Below are positions 16,894 to 25,826 of a stretch of 64,000 nt of DNA, one piece after another. This DNA comes from Hyphomicrobiaceae bacterium (GTDB lineage: Bacteria; Pseudomonadota; Alphaproteobacteria; Rhizobiales; Hyphomicrobiaceae). Location of the stretch: assembly GCA_020442165.1 (NCBI GenBank), contig JAGRKV010000045.1, forward strand, positions 1-64,000, read 5' to 3'. Position numbers and translations under genes: made by a program. Under the pieces are notes generated by a model, which was not told the DNA's origin, searched no databases, and saw nothing but the letters and a program-made list of their open reading frames with translations. Numbering within the stretch: position 1 is the stretch's first letter; the number at the start of each line of letters is the position of its first letter.

Positions 16894-18873
16894 ATGAGTG
16901 AAAAGAAAATGCCGCCGCAATCCGGCCCGAGCGTCGAAGGTCTGGTTCTCAATGCGCTGTTGGAGTCAGCGGCGGCGGGTATCGTTTCGATTACCTCCAA
17001 GGGCATCGTGCGCACCATCAACGCGGCGGCGTTGAAAATGTTCGGGTACGATGCCGACGAGATCGTGGGCCACAACATCTCGCTGCTGATGCAGGGCTCG
17101 GATCGCGCCAATCATGACAGCTATATCGAACGCTACCTGCAAACCGGCCAGAGCCGCATTGTCGGTGTCGGCCGCGAAGTCACCGGACGGCGCAAGGATG
17201 GCAATCATTTTCCCTTGCATCTTTCGATCGGTGAATTCCGCATTGGCGAGGACAGGTTTTTCACCGGCGTACTGATCGACTTGACGAAGCAGCGCGCGGC
17301 AGAGGACCGGCTTGCTCACCAGCAGGCCTTGTTCCGTGCCGTTTACGAATGCCTGCCTGATGCCGTCATTGTCACGGATGCGGCCTACAGGGTACGCGCC
17401 GTCAATCCTGCGTTCACGCGGGTGTTCGGATTGACCACCGCTGAGCTTGAGGGCCGAACGACGGAACAGATCTTCGCGCGACATCTTGACTGGATGACCC
17501 AGTGCGAACGTGTCATCGGCAACTGCCGTCCCGATACGGAAGTGCAGTTGCGCGGCCTGGAATTCCGGCGCGCGGATGGCGAGGTCTTTCCAGGCACGAT
17601 CGTCACCACATCGGTTGCAACGCCCGACAACCGTCTGCACGGGCACCTCGATCTCATCCGCGATATCTCTGCGGAACGGCGACAGGAAGCGCAGCTCATG
17701 CAAGCCCAGCGCATGGAGGCCATCGGCCAGCTCACAGGGGGCATCGCGCACGACTTCAACAACATCCTGACCGTCGTTCTGGGCAACGTCGAGCTTTTGG
17801 AGATGCGTCTGGGAGACAATGAAACCGCTCTGTCGCTGGCTCGCGAAGCACGGGAGGCCGCCGAAATCGGCGCCCGGCTGACCGACCGGCTACTCACGTT
17901 CGGGCGGCGGCAGCTGCTGGAGACACGGCGCATCAATCTCAACGAGTTCGTGCTGGGGCTGATGGAAATCCTGCAGCGCGCGATCGGCGAGGACATTGAC
18001 GTCACCACCGCTCTGGCTTCCGACCTGGCTCTGACGGAAGTCGATCCGGGCGAAGTCGAGAATGCGGTGTTGAACCTCGCCATCAATGCCCGCGATGCCA
18101 TGCCCAAGGGCGGGCGTCTCGTCATCGAAACCCGCAACGTCCATCTCGATACCTCAGCAACGGCCGAGACGCCCGAACTGATGCCTGGGCACTATGTTGT
18201 ACTTTCGGTTTCGGATACGGGTCACGGCATGACCGCGGAGGTCAAGGCGCGGGCGTTCGAACCGTTCTTCACCACGAAGGGGTCTGGTGGAGGGGGCAAG
18301 GGCACAGGTCTCGGTCTTGCCACCATCTATGGCTTCGTCAAGCAGTCGGGCGGCCATGCCTCAATTTCGAGCGAGCCGGACTGCGGTGCGACGGTGGAGC
18401 TTTTCCTGCCCGCGGTTCCCATGCCTGAGAAGGTTCAAAGGGAGGCAGCGCTGCTGCCGGCGCAGATTCCGGACGGCAAGGGCCAGCGCATTCTCGTGGT
18501 CGAGGACAACGACCGGGTGCGTCGGCTGACCAGCAGGCGTCTTGCCGATCTCGGCTATCAGGTGGGGGAGGCAGCCAACGGCGTCACGGCGCTCGAAGCG
18601 CTGGCTGCCGGACAACTCTACGATCTCGTATTCACCGACGTCGTCATGCCCGGAGGCCTGTCCGGCCTCGATCTTGCCCGCGAAATCGCACACCATTTTC
18701 CCGGCATCGGTGTCGTGCTCACAACGGGGTATGCCGAGGAGATGCTGCAACCGACCGAGCCTTTGGAACCCATGCCGGTCGTACTGCGCAAGCCATATAG
18801 CCAGGCCGAGCTTGCTCATTGCATTGCGCAGGCGCTGAGTGACCAGGACGACCTGGTCAAGACGCAGCGGTAA
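16894..18873 (+). CDS. Hybrid sensor histidine kinase: FixL-like heme PAS, second PAS, HisKA, HATPase, receiver
   Basis: 659 aa from ATG 16894 (a TTG precedes it in frame). First PAS about residues 17-133: the segment NHDSYIERY...VGVGREVTGRR...FPLHLSIGE closely follows the heme PAS of rhizobial FixL, with His74 and Arg94 spaced 20 residues apart like the proximal heme His and O2-sensing Arg of FixL. Second PAS about 140-260. HisKA with GGIAHDFNN, His286; HATPase with NLAINARDAMPKGG, SDTGHGM and GLGLATIYGFVKQ; C-terminal receiver (about 530-650) with VVEDND, phospho-acceptor Asp in FTDVVMP and the RKPY Lys. No membrane segment. Likely a soluble oxygen or redox sensor; its partner regulator is probably one of the two regulators that follow. 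No fixJ is adjacent. Confidence 0.9.
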   Translation: MSEKKMPPQSGPSVEGLVLNALLESAAAGIVSITSKGIVRTINAAALKMFGYDADEIVGHNISLLMQGSDRANHDSYIERYLQTGQSRIVGVGREVTGRRKDGNHFPLHLSIGEFRIGEDRFFTGVLIDLTKQRAAEDRLAHQQALFRAVYECLPDAVIVTDAAYRVRAVNPAFTRVFGLTTAELEGRTTEQIFARHLDWMTQCERVIGNCRPDTEVQLRGLEFRRADGEVFPGTIVTTSVATPDNRLHGHLDLIRDISAERRQEAQLMQAQRMEAIGQLTGGIAHDFNNILTVVLGNVELLEMRLGDNETALSLAREAREAAEIGARLTDRLLTFGRRQLLETRRINLNEFVLGLMEILQRAIGEDIDVTTALASDLALTEVDPGEVENAVLNLAINARDAMPKGGRLVIETRNVHLDTSATAETPELMPGHYVVLSVSDTGHGMTAEVKARAFEPFFTTKGSGGGGKGTGLGLATIYGFVKQSGGHASISSEPDCGATVELFLPAVPMPEKVQREAALLPAQIPDGKGQRILVVEDNDRVRRLTSRRLADLGYQVGEAANGVTALEALAAGQLYDLVFTDVVMPGGLSGLDLAREIAHHFPGIGVVLTTGYAEEMLQPTEPLEPMPVVLRKPYSQAELAHCIAQALSDQDDLVKTQR

Positions 18874-18966
18874 TCGGAGGAACTTGGTGGCTTCACACCA
18901 CTCCCCCTCATAATCCAAGCGAGCAGAGCGTGTTCATGTTCGATGGAATCGGAAACGAGCTCTATC

Positions 18967-19086
18967 CTTTTGTTATGGGCATGCTTTTCACGCTGAACCG
19001 CTAATCACTTCAGCTAAACATGCCCTCTTTTGTCATGGGCATGTTTTTCACGCTGAACCGCTACTCACTTCAGCTAAACATGCCCT
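18967..19086. repeat. Tandem duplication of a 60-bp nested hairpin
   Basis: Two copies (18967-19026 and 19027-19086) differ at only a few bases. In copy 2, GGGCATGTTT pairs perfectly with AAACATGCCC, and inside the loop GCTGAA pairs with TTCAGC. Copy 1 keeps the same scheme with one mismatch in the outer stem. The array fills the space between the 3' ends of the hybrid kinase (+) and the OmpR-type regulator (-), and the second copy runs into that gene's stop codon (19085-19087). It could act as a bidirectional transcription barrier, an mRNA 3'-end stabiliser, or be a copy of a mobile palindromic repeat. Confidence 0.85.
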
Positions 19087-19819
19087 AATCAGCCTGCCGC
19101 ACCCGCGCGGTGAAGATGTAGCCCAGGCCTCGCACCGTCTTGATGAGACTGGCTTCCGTTTCGGCAGCCTCGATCTTCCTGCGCAGGCGGGCGACCAGAT
19201 TGTCGATGCTGCGATCAAGCGGGGACCATTCGTTCCCCTTCAACAGATCCATGATCTGATCGCGCGTAAGCACCCTATTGGCGTGCTGCACGAAGATTTC
19301 GAGGAGGCTGAATTCCGCCGTGGTCAGCGGACAGGCCGCGCCGGTCTCGTCGCGAAGTTCGCGCATGTCGAGATCAAGAACAAAGCGGTCGAAGGCCAGA
19401 GCGCGGTTTGCCTCCTTGGTTTCCGCCGGGCGCCTCCTATCGGTTTGCGAGCGCCGCAATACAGCGCGGACGCGCGCCAGGACTTCGCGCAAATGGAAAG
19501 GCTTGGAAATATAATCATCGGCGCCGACCTCCAGGCCTATCACCCGGTCGATCAGATCGCCCTTGCCCGTCACCATGATGATGGGAACATCCGAGCGCTC
19601 CCGGATGAGGCGCGCAACACTCAGGCCATCGATGTCAGGGAGCGTGAGGTCGAGCGTCACGAGATCGTACTTGCCGGCGTCGATCAGCCTTGACACGTCG
19701 GCACCGCGCGAGGCTTCCGTGACCCGGAAACCCTCACCTTCGAAACAGCGACGCAACAGCAGCCGCACCTTCTGATCGTCATCAACGATCAGGATATGCA
19801 CGCCGGACACCTCGGTCAT
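19085..19819 (-). CDS. OmpR/PhoB-family response regulator
   Basis: 244 aa. Receiver domain about 1-120: HILIVDDDQKVRLLL, phospho-acceptor Asp in VTLDLTLPD, VTGKGD switch region and SKPFHLREV with the conserved Lys. Winged-helix DNA-binding domain about 145-240: LTTAEFSLLEIFVQHANRVL, RSIDNLVARLRRKIE and IKTVRGLGYIF. The IDNLVARLRRKIE recognition helix is standard for the family. No cognate kinase is directly adjacent on the same strand; the convergent hybrid kinase is a candidate, though that kinase has its own receiver. Target genes cannot be read from the sequence. Confidence 0.93.
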   Translation of the reverse strand: MTEVSGVHILIVDDDQKVRLLLRRCFEGEGFRVTEASRGADVSRLIDAGKYDLVTLDLTLPDIDGLSVARLIRERSDVPIIMVTGKGDLIDRVIGLEVGADDYISKPFHLREVLARVRAVLRRSQTDRRRPAETKEANRALAFDRFVLDLDMRELRDETGAACPLTTAEFSLLEIFVQHANRVLTRDQIMDLLKGNEWSPLDRSIDNLVARLRRKIEAAETEASLIKTVRGLGYIFTARVRQAD

Positions 19820-20009
19820 CCCATGATCCCCGCACCCCTGCTGCTGTCCAAGACGGCGCGATGCGCTGTGCCATCACAGCGGCCGCACCTTAGCCACCGG
19901 CCGGACGGTTCGCATTACAAATTGATACATTTCGTTACATCTGACGGAAATCAGTGCGACACGGCGGTGGTCTGATGCGCCAACCTCACTCCAGACCTGG
20001 AGGCCTACC

Positions 20010-20723
20010 ATGTTGGCCATGACAGCAACGCTCGATCCACACGTAGATCCCCAGCGCAACGTATTTCCCTTGCCGGTGAAAGCGCGTGGTGTGGGCGATG
20101 ACATCGTCATCGATCAATTCTCGCAGTCGATGCCATCGGTCTACGCTCCGCGGGAAGATCTCTTCCTGGAGGGCGATGACGCTTCGCACTTGCTCGAAGT
20201 AACCGATGGTGTGGTATGCGCATACCGCCTCCTGCCGGATGGGCATCGCCATGTCGTGTCGTTCTACTTCCCAGGTGATCTCATCGGCTACTGTTGTGCT
20301 GGCACGCATACGTTCAGCGCGCAGGCGCTCAACAAGGTGCGGGTGCGGCGCATTCCACGCCCGCTTATCAACCACCTGATCGAGACCCGGCCATCGTTCG
20401 CACGGCGGCTGCTGAAGCTTGCTTCTGACGAACTCGCCATGACCCGCGAGCACATGCTGTGTCTGGCGGCGAAATCGGCGGAGGCGAGGATGGCAGTCTT
20501 CCTGCTCGCGCTGTCGCGTCGCAACCGCGAGACCGGCGGCGATCCCAACCGGGTGGAACTTCCCATGACGCGGGTCGACATTGGCGACTATCTGGGCCTC
20601 ACGATCGAGACCGTGAGCCGTACATTCTCGAAGCTCAAGCGCGGCGGGATAATCGCACTGCCACGCACAACGACGGTGCTCATCAAGGATCCTGAAGAAT
20701 TGCACTATCTGGCCCAGGGCTAG
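20010..20723 (+). CDS. fixK: Crp/Fnr-family transcription regulator, FixK type
   Basis: 237 aa; start ATG 20010 with GGAGG 6 bp upstream. Cyclic-nucleotide-like beta-barrel about 45-140, dimer helix, then winged HTH with VDIGDYLGLTIETVSRTFSKL. The E-x-x-SR recognition helix predicts binding to TTGA-N6-TCAA type sites. There is no N-terminal Cys cluster like that of Fnr, so it is a FixK-type regulator whose own expression or another signal sets activity. It lies just upstream of ccoNOQP, which has a perfect target box. A weak half site TTGATA (19922-19927) precedes its own gene. Confidence 0.9.
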   Translation: MLAMTATLDPHVDPQRNVFPLPVKARGVGDDIVIDQFSQSMPSVYAPREDLFLEGDDASHLLEVTDGVVCAYRLLPDGHRHVVSFYFPGDLIGYCCAGTHTFSAQALNKVRVRRIPRPLINHLIETRPSFARRLLKLASDELAMTREHMLCLAAKSAEARMAVFLLALSRRNRETGGDPNRVELPMTRVDIGDYLGLTIETVSRTFSKLKRGGIIALPRTTTVLIKDPEELHYLAQG

Positions 20724-20729
20724 GCGGTC

Positions 20730-20758
20730 GCTGCGTCCGAATGTGGGCGCAGCTTTTC
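20730..20758 (+). terminator. Terminator after fixK
   Basis: GCTGCGTCC (20730-20738) pairs with GGGCGCAGC (20745-20753, one G-T pair) around a 6-nt loop and is followed by TTTT. It begins 7 bp after the fixK stop. Confidence 0.75.
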
Positions 20759-20798
20759 CTGTGATCGCCCAAGGCACAGTAGCGATTCGGGTATCCAG

Positions 20799-21353
20799 AT
20801 GATTTCGCAATCGAATCACATTCAGGACTTCGCGCCGCCAGGGCCGATGCATTCGGCCGTGCGCATCACGCTGTCGATCGGACTTTATGCAACGATTGAG
20901 GAGGTGCGATCTGGACTGGCGGCGCTGTCGCTAAGCGGCGTCGACTGCAGAGGATTCAGCATTCTCGTTCCCGATGTCCCCGTCGCACTCTCCGCCGCGC
21001 GGATTGCAGGCCTAGTGCTTGCCCCTCACCCCGCCTACTCCGAAGGATCGGCTTGCGACGACCCATTGATGAGCGACATCCTCGCGTGGCTCAACCAAGG
21101 GGTCCGGTCAAAGGCATTGGAGCGAGGCAGCAGCAGAGCCGCATGCCGCAGCGAATGGAGACCCAGTTCTGACGCTCTCGATCAGGTCACACGGCGCTTG
21201 GCGAGCCACTTGCAAGCCGACGGCGCAGTGATGGTGGGCCGTGTTGGCTCGACAGCCGACCAGCATGAAGTCTGCTCGATCATGCTCAAGCATGCTTCAG
21301 GCGGCGTCCTCACGCATCAGTTGCGCATACCGCGTGCAGTCGCGTGGCGCTGA
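20799..21353 (+). CDS. Hypothetical protein
   Basis: 184 aa from ATG 20799. No recognised domain, signal peptide or membrane helix. The N-terminal half (ITLSIGLYATIEEVRSGLAA and GFSILVPDVPVALSAARIAG) reads like an alpha/beta domain, and codon use is like the neighbours. It is preceded by the fixK terminator, so has its own promoter. Position between fixK and ccoN suggests but does not show a link to microaerobic growth. Confidence 0.5.
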   Translation: MISQSNHIQDFAPPGPMHSAVRITLSIGLYATIEEVRSGLAALSLSGVDCRGFSILVPDVPVALSAARIAGLVLAPHPAYSEGSACDDPLMSDILAWLNQGVRSKALERGSSRAACRSEWRPSSDALDQVTRRLASHLQADGAVMVGRVGSTADQHEVCSIMLKHASGGVLTHQLRIPRAVAWR

Positions 21354-21994
21354 GGGTTCGGACAATCCTTGGTGTACCAGCGTCGCCGCACGCTGCAGCC
21401 GATGATCTGGCGCGGCCAGTGTCCGTCCATCGCGCCTTTCATCAGCGGCATCGAAAGTTCAAATATCTCAAGTCGGGATGTGGCGCGCACTTTGGTTCGG
21501 AAACCGCTCGTCTTGAACAGCTCGCGTTGAGTGGTTCATCGCACCCTTGCGCTGGCAAGGCTTACCCCGTACAGCCCTTTCCGCGTCATTCACCATGCCG
21601 CATGCATCGCCCTGGCGTTGCAACGCGTCATGCCAATGCGTTTTTGTTGCCAAAATTGACGCTTTTTGGCGCTTCGATCTTTCCTAGTCCGGCCAAGGCG
21701 TATAATTTCCCGTGGGCTGCTGAAGCGGCCAACATCTTTGCGGTCGGGATGGGTACGCAAGAGACCCGGCGAGATGCCGCGACGATGAGGGGGGAGCCAA
21801 AATGCGACGAGCAAGTGCAGTTTCGGCGACGCCCACACACGTCAGGCCTCAAGCACACACCGGATGGTCCTTTGGATCACCGGTTGATCCATATCAAGGA
21901 TTTCGACAAAAGGTCAGGTGACTTCCATGGATGCCGCACTAAACCTTGTTATATGGGTTGACCGGCGAATCCTTACAAGAAGGCGAGGAATAAT
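21354..21994. other. Leader/promoter region of ccoNOQP
   Basis: About 640 bp without a supported gene; a 205-codon plus-strand frame across it is judged spurious because it has Pro/Arg/His-rich random-looking composition and runs through the FixK box. The control signals of the cbb3 operon lie near 21884. Confidence 0.55.
21884..21897. promoter_or_regulatory. FixK/FNR box upstream of ccoN
   Basis: TTGATCCATATCAA is a perfect TTGAT-N4-ATCAA palindrome, about 100 bp before the ccoN start. This is the textbook FNR/FixK site and fits the FixK-type recognition helix encoded upstream. Confidence 0.9.
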
Positions 21995-23656
21995 ATGACA
22001 GACACAACGGTCGAGAGGCACGCGTTCTCCGACGCGCTTGCTGTCGCGGGGGGTGGTCTCGTTGCACTAGTCGGCGCGATGATCGCAATCAAAACCACCG
22101 ACATGGCAATGGCTTTTCATGGGGTCGTGCTGGCGCTCGCCGGCATTCTGGCGGCTCTCTACATCGTGACGCATGCATTCGGCGCCAAGGGGCTCCAGCT
22201 CACGGATGCCAACGGCTATACCGACGGCCCAATCCGCGTTGCAGTCGTTGCGGCGGTCTTCTGGGGCATCGCAGGCTTCTTGGTTGGCGACATCATTGCC
22301 TGGCAGCTCGCATTCCCAGCGCTCAATCTCGACCTGCCGTGGACCACCTTCGGGCGCCTTCGTCCGCTGCATACTTCTGCGGTCATCTTCGCATTCGGTG
22401 GCAACGTGCTCATTGCCACGTCGTTCTATGTTGTGCAGCGCACCAGCCAAGCCAGCCTGCTCGGCCGTTACATGCCCTACTTCGTTGTTTGGGGCTTCAA
22501 CGTCTTCATCGCCATCGCGGGAACCGGCTACCTGCTGGGCATCACACAGGGCAAGGAATACGCCGAGCCGGAGTGGTATGCCGACCTGTGGCTGACCATC
22601 GTGTGGGTTGTCTACCTGCTGGTCTTCCTGGGCACAGTCATGAAGCGCAAGGAACCACACATCTACGTGGCCAACTGGTTCTATCTCGCCTTCATCGTCA
22701 CCGTCGCGATGCTGCATCTGGTCAACAACGCGACAATCCCGGTCAGTATATTCGAGCCAAAGAGCTATATCGTCTTCGCAGGCGTTCAGGATGCCATGAC
22801 GCAATGGTGGTACGGCCACAATGCGGTCGGCTTCTTCCTGACCGCAGGCTTCCTCGGCATCATGTACTACTTCGTGCCCAAGCGGGTAGAGCGGCCGGTC
22901 TATTCCTACCGGCTGTCGATCATCCACTTCTGGACCCTGATCTTCCTCTACATCTGGGCGGGTCCGCACCATCTGCATTATACCGCCCTGCCGGACTGGG
23001 CACAGACGCTGGGCATGACCTTCTCGATCATGCTGTGGATGCCGTCGTGGGGTGGCATGATTAACGGTCTGATGACGCTGTCTGGCGCGTGGGACAAGCT
23101 GCGTACCGATCCCGTTGTTCGATTGCTGGCGGTCTCGGTCGCGTTCTACGGCATGTCGACGTTCGAAGGCCCGCTGATGTCCATCAAGGCCGTCAACTCG
23201 CTGTCGCATTACACCGACTGGACCATCGGCCATGTGCACTCTGGCGCGCTCGGCTGGGTCGCGATGGTGTCGTTCGGCGCGATCTACTGCCTCGTTCCGT
23301 GGCTTTGGCAGCGCAAGGCGCTCTACTCGCTCAAGCTCGTTGAATGGCACTTCTGGATCTCGACGCTCGGTATCCTCCTCTACATCACGGCGATGTGGGT
23401 GAGCGGCATCCTCCAGGGTCTGATGTGGCGGGCTTACGACAAGCTTGGCTTCCTCACCTACTCGTTCGTCGAGACGGTCGAGGCCATGCATCCCTTCTAC
23501 ATCATCCGTGCCATCGGTGGCGGCCTGTTCGTTCTGGGCTCGCTTATCATGGCTTACAACGTGTGGCGCACCATCCGCGGCGACGAGCCAGTTGACGCGA
23601 AGGATCAGCCGCGTGTTGCGGCGGCGCCTGAGCTGCGTCCGCAGGCCGCGGAATAA
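21995..23656 (+). CDS. ccoN: Cytochrome cbb3 oxidase subunit I (CcoN/FixN)
   Basis: 553 aa, heme-copper oxidase of the C (cbb3) type with about 12-14 membrane helices. Landmarks include [18 protein letters not shown] (low-spin heme His), [25 protein letters not shown] (CuB His pair) and [12 protein letters not shown] (heme b3/b His region). It is the catalytic subunit that reduces O2 with high affinity and pumps protons in the cytoplasmic membrane. GCGAGG precedes the start. First gene of ccoNOQP, under the FixK box at 21884. Confidence 0.98.
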   Translation: MTDTTVERHAFSDALAVAGGGLVALVGAMIAIKTTDMAMAFHGVVLALAGILAALYIVTHAFGAKGLQLTDANGYTDGPIRVAVVAAVFWGIAGFLVGDIIAWQLAFPALNLDLPWTTFGRLRPLHTSAVIFAFGGNVLIATSFYVVQRTSQASLLGRYMPYFVVWGFNVFIAIAGTGYLLGITQGKEYAEPEWYADLWLTIVWVVYLLVFLGTVMKRKEPHIYVANWFYLAFIVTVAMLHLVNNATIPVSIFEPKSYIVFAGVQDAMTQWWYGHNAVGFFLTAGFLGIMYYFVPKRVERPVYSYRLSIIHFWTLIFLYIWAGPHHLHYTALPDWAQTLGMTFSIMLWMPSWGGMINGLMTLSGAWDKLRTDPVVRLLAVSVAFYGMSTFEGPLMSIKAVNSLSHYTDWTIGHVHSGALGWVAMVSFGAIYCLVPWLWQRKALYSLKLVEWHFWISTLGILLYITAMWVSGILQGLMWRAYDKLGFLTYSFVETVEAMHPFYIIRAIGGGLFVLGSLIMAYNVWRTIRGDEPVDAKDQPRVAAAPELRPQAAE

Positions 23657-23667
23657 TGGGGGAATAG

Positions 23668-24393
23668 ATGACTCACGAACCCTTTGAGAAAAACTCCATC
23701 ATCCTGTTGATCGGCATCCTCATCATGGTGTCGATCGGCGGCCTCGTCCAAATCGCGCCGCTGTTCTGGATCGACAGCACGATCGAGAAGGTGTCGGGCA
23801 TGCGCCCCTACTCCCCGCTCGAACAGGCCGGACGCAACATCTATGTGCGTGAGGGCTGCTATCTGTGTCACAGCCAGATGATCCGCACGCTCCGCGACGA
23901 GGTGGAGCGCTACGGTCACTACAGCCTGGCGGCCGAGTCCATGTACGACCATCCGTTCCAGTGGGGCTCCAAGCGTACCGGTCCCGATCTGGCTCGCGTG
24001 GGCGGCAAGTACTCCGATGCCTGGCAGCGCGAGCACCTCATCAATCCTCGCGCCGTGGTTCCCGAGAGCATCATGCCCAGCTATCCGTGGTTGGCCACGA
24101 CCAAGCTCGACTACTCCAAGATCGTCGAAAACATGCAGACCCTGAACATGGTCGGTGTGCCCTACACGCAGGACATGCTGGCCAAGGCGAAGGTTGATCT
24201 GGAGGCCCAGGCCAATCCGGACTCGGCCGGCGTCAAGGATCTGCTTGCACGCTATCCCAAGGCCAAGGTCGGCGTCTTCGACGGCAACGCCCAGGAGATC
24301 ACGGAGCTCGACGCAGTCATCGCCTATCTGCAGATGCTGGGTACGCTGGTGGACTTCGCCAAGTTCGACGCTTCCGGCCCGAACCTCAGATAA
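23668..24393 (+). CDS. ccoO: Cytochrome cbb3 oxidase subunit II (CcoO/FixO), mono-heme cytochrome c
   Basis: 241 aa. One N-terminal membrane anchor (about 10-30) and a periplasmic cytochrome c domain with the heme site [13 protein letters not shown] (Cys64, Cys67, His68); a Met ligand is expected in the SIMPSYPWL segment. It passes electrons from CcoP to CcoN. Separated from ccoN by 11 bp. Confidence 0.98.
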   Translation: MTHEPFEKNSIILLIGILIMVSIGGLVQIAPLFWIDSTIEKVSGMRPYSPLEQAGRNIYVREGCYLCHSQMIRTLRDEVERYGHYSLAAESMYDHPFQWGSKRTGPDLARVGGKYSDAWQREHLINPRAVVPESIMPSYPWLATTKLDYSKIVENMQTLNMVGVPYTQDMLAKAKVDLEAQANPDSAGVKDLLARYPKAKVGVFDGNAQEITELDAVIAYLQMLGTLVDFAKFDASGPNLR

Positions 24394-24408
24394 GGGAGAA
24401 AAGCGAAA

Positions 24409-24573
24409 ATGACCTACGACACTGTCGCAACCTTTTCGCAGGTCGCGTCGCTGCTTCTCTTCATCGCCATGTTCATCGGCGTCATCGTCTATACCTTCTG
24501 GCCGGGCAACCGCCAGAAGTTCGACGAGGCTCAGCGCAAGGCGCTCGACCTCGATCCGCAGAACAAGAGATAG
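24409..24573 (+). CDS. ccoQ: Cytochrome cbb3 oxidase subunit CcoQ/FixQ
   Basis: 54 aa. One membrane helix (SLLLFIAMFIGVIVYTFWP) followed by a short charged cytoplasmic tail (NRQKFDEAQRKALDLDPQNK), the exact form of CcoQ, which stabilises the oxidase complex. AAGGGAG lies upstream. Located between ccoO and ccoP as in all fixNOQP operons. Confidence 0.96.
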   Translation: MTYDTVATFSQVASLLLFIAMFIGVIVYTFWPGNRQKFDEAQRKALDLDPQNKR

Positions 24574-24586
24574 GTGGGGGCCAATA

Positions 24587-25462
24587 ATGGCTGGACACAA
24601 AGAACTCGACAAAGAGACAGGCATTCATACCACCGGCCACGTGTGGGATGGAGACCTGAAGGAACTGAACAGGCCGTTGCCCAGGTGGTGGCTGTATACG
24701 TTTTATGTCTGCATCCTGTGGGCCATCGGCTACTGGATTGCCTATCCGACATGGCCGCTCGCCAATGGCTACACACAGGGCATGCTCGGGTATTCGCAGC
24801 GCGCCACAGTGACGCAACAGGTTGATGCCGCCAAGGCGGCGCAGGCCGGCATGCGCGGGCAGATCGAGAAAGCCTCGTTGGCCGACATCCGTGCAAAGCA
24901 GGATCTGCTGCAGTTCGCGATGACGGGCGGCAAGGCGATCTTTGCGGACAACTGTGCCGCCTGCCACGGCCGTGGCGCTCAAGGCGGTGCTGGATATCCC
25001 AACCTCAACGATGATGACTGGATCTGGGGCGGCACGCTGGAGAACATCCAGCAGACGATCCAGCACGGCATCCGCTGGTCGACCGACAACGACACGCGCG
25101 TGTCCGACATGCCCAAATTCGGCGTCGACAGCATTCTGCAGCCCAACCAGATCTCTGATGCTGCCGAATACGTGTTGTCAATCTCCGGCAAGCCTACCGA
25201 CCAGGCAGCTGCGGAACGCGGCAAGGCGGTGTTTGCTGAGAATTGCGCCGCCTGTCATGGCGAAGACGGCAAGGGCAACCAGGAACTGGGCGCGCCCAAT
25301 CTGACCGATGCCATCTGGCTCTACGGCGGCGGCAAGGCGAATGTTGCAGAAAGCATCCGGACTGGGCGCGGCGGCAGCATGCCGGCATGGGCCGGGCGGC
25401 TCGACAAATCGGCGATCAAGTCACTTGCGATCTACGTTCACTCGCTGGGCGGTGGCAAGTAG
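24587..25462 (+). CDS. ccoP: Cytochrome cbb3 oxidase subunit III (CcoP/FixP), di-heme cytochrome c
   Basis: 291 aa. N-terminal segment with a membrane helix (WWLYTFYVCILWAIGYWIAY), then two cytochrome c domains with NCAACHGRGAQGG (about residue 124) and NCAACHGEDGKGN (about residue 220). It takes electrons from cytochrome c or bc1 and hands them to CcoO. Conserved GGGKANVAESIRTGRGGSMP precedes the second axial Met. A terminator-like hairpin follows 50 bp after the stop. Confidence 0.98.
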   Translation: MAGHKELDKETGIHTTGHVWDGDLKELNRPLPRWWLYTFYVCILWAIGYWIAYPTWPLANGYTQGMLGYSQRATVTQQVDAAKAAQAGMRGQIEKASLADIRAKQDLLQFAMTGGKAIFADNCAACHGRGAQGGAGYPNLNDDDWIWGGTLENIQQTIQHGIRWSTDNDTRVSDMPKFGVDSILQPNQISDAAEYVLSISGKPTDQAAAERGKAVFAENCAACHGEDGKGNQELGAPNLTDAIWLYGGGKANVAESIRTGRGGSMPAWAGRLDKSAIKSLAIYVHSLGGGK

Positions 25463-25826
25463 GGGCCGCCGGCAAGCCCAAAACGTCTGCTGCCCGCAGA
25501 CCTGAGGCTCCTTCTCCCCGCCCCTCCGGCGGGGAGAATTGTTTCGGGCCGGTGACGACGATCACTTTTTTGCAGGTGCGGTGATGTTACCCCTTCAGTT
25601 GTAATGCAATAAGCGCGATATGAGACATCGATCCGGCGTGACGTGACGGACTGTTGTCGCGTGGACCTTCAGCGCGAAGCGCGGCCAGAGAATGTCCAAT
25701 GCCAAGTGCTTATTTTCACGTCGCCTCGATCGTGTAGGCTGAATACCGCAAAGCCCGTCATGCTGCTGGCGGCTGGTGTCCAAGCTGAAATCATCTTGTC
25801 CGACCAAGAGAAACGGCGCCGCAATA
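25463..25826. other. Interval between ccoNOQP and ccoGHIS
   Basis: About 360 bp with no gene; it contains the hairpin at 25512-25538. I found no TTGA-N6-TCAA box here, so ccoGHIS may be read through from ccoN or have an unrecognised promoter. Confidence 0.5.
25512..25538 (+). terminator. Hairpin after ccoP
   Basis: TTCTCCCCGC (25512-25521) pairs perfectly with GCGGGGAGAA (25529-25538) around a 7-nt loop, followed by TTGTTT. A terminator, possibly partial since only a weak T run follows. Confidence 0.7.

Noticed and set aside
21344..21961. 205-codon plus-strand open frame before ccoN
   Set aside because: Random-looking composition, no RBS, and the FixK box lies inside it; treated as leader DNA.
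22067..23491. 474-codon minus-strand open frame opposite ccoN
   Set aside because: Shadow of ccoN with very high Asp/Glu/Arg/His content and no motif.
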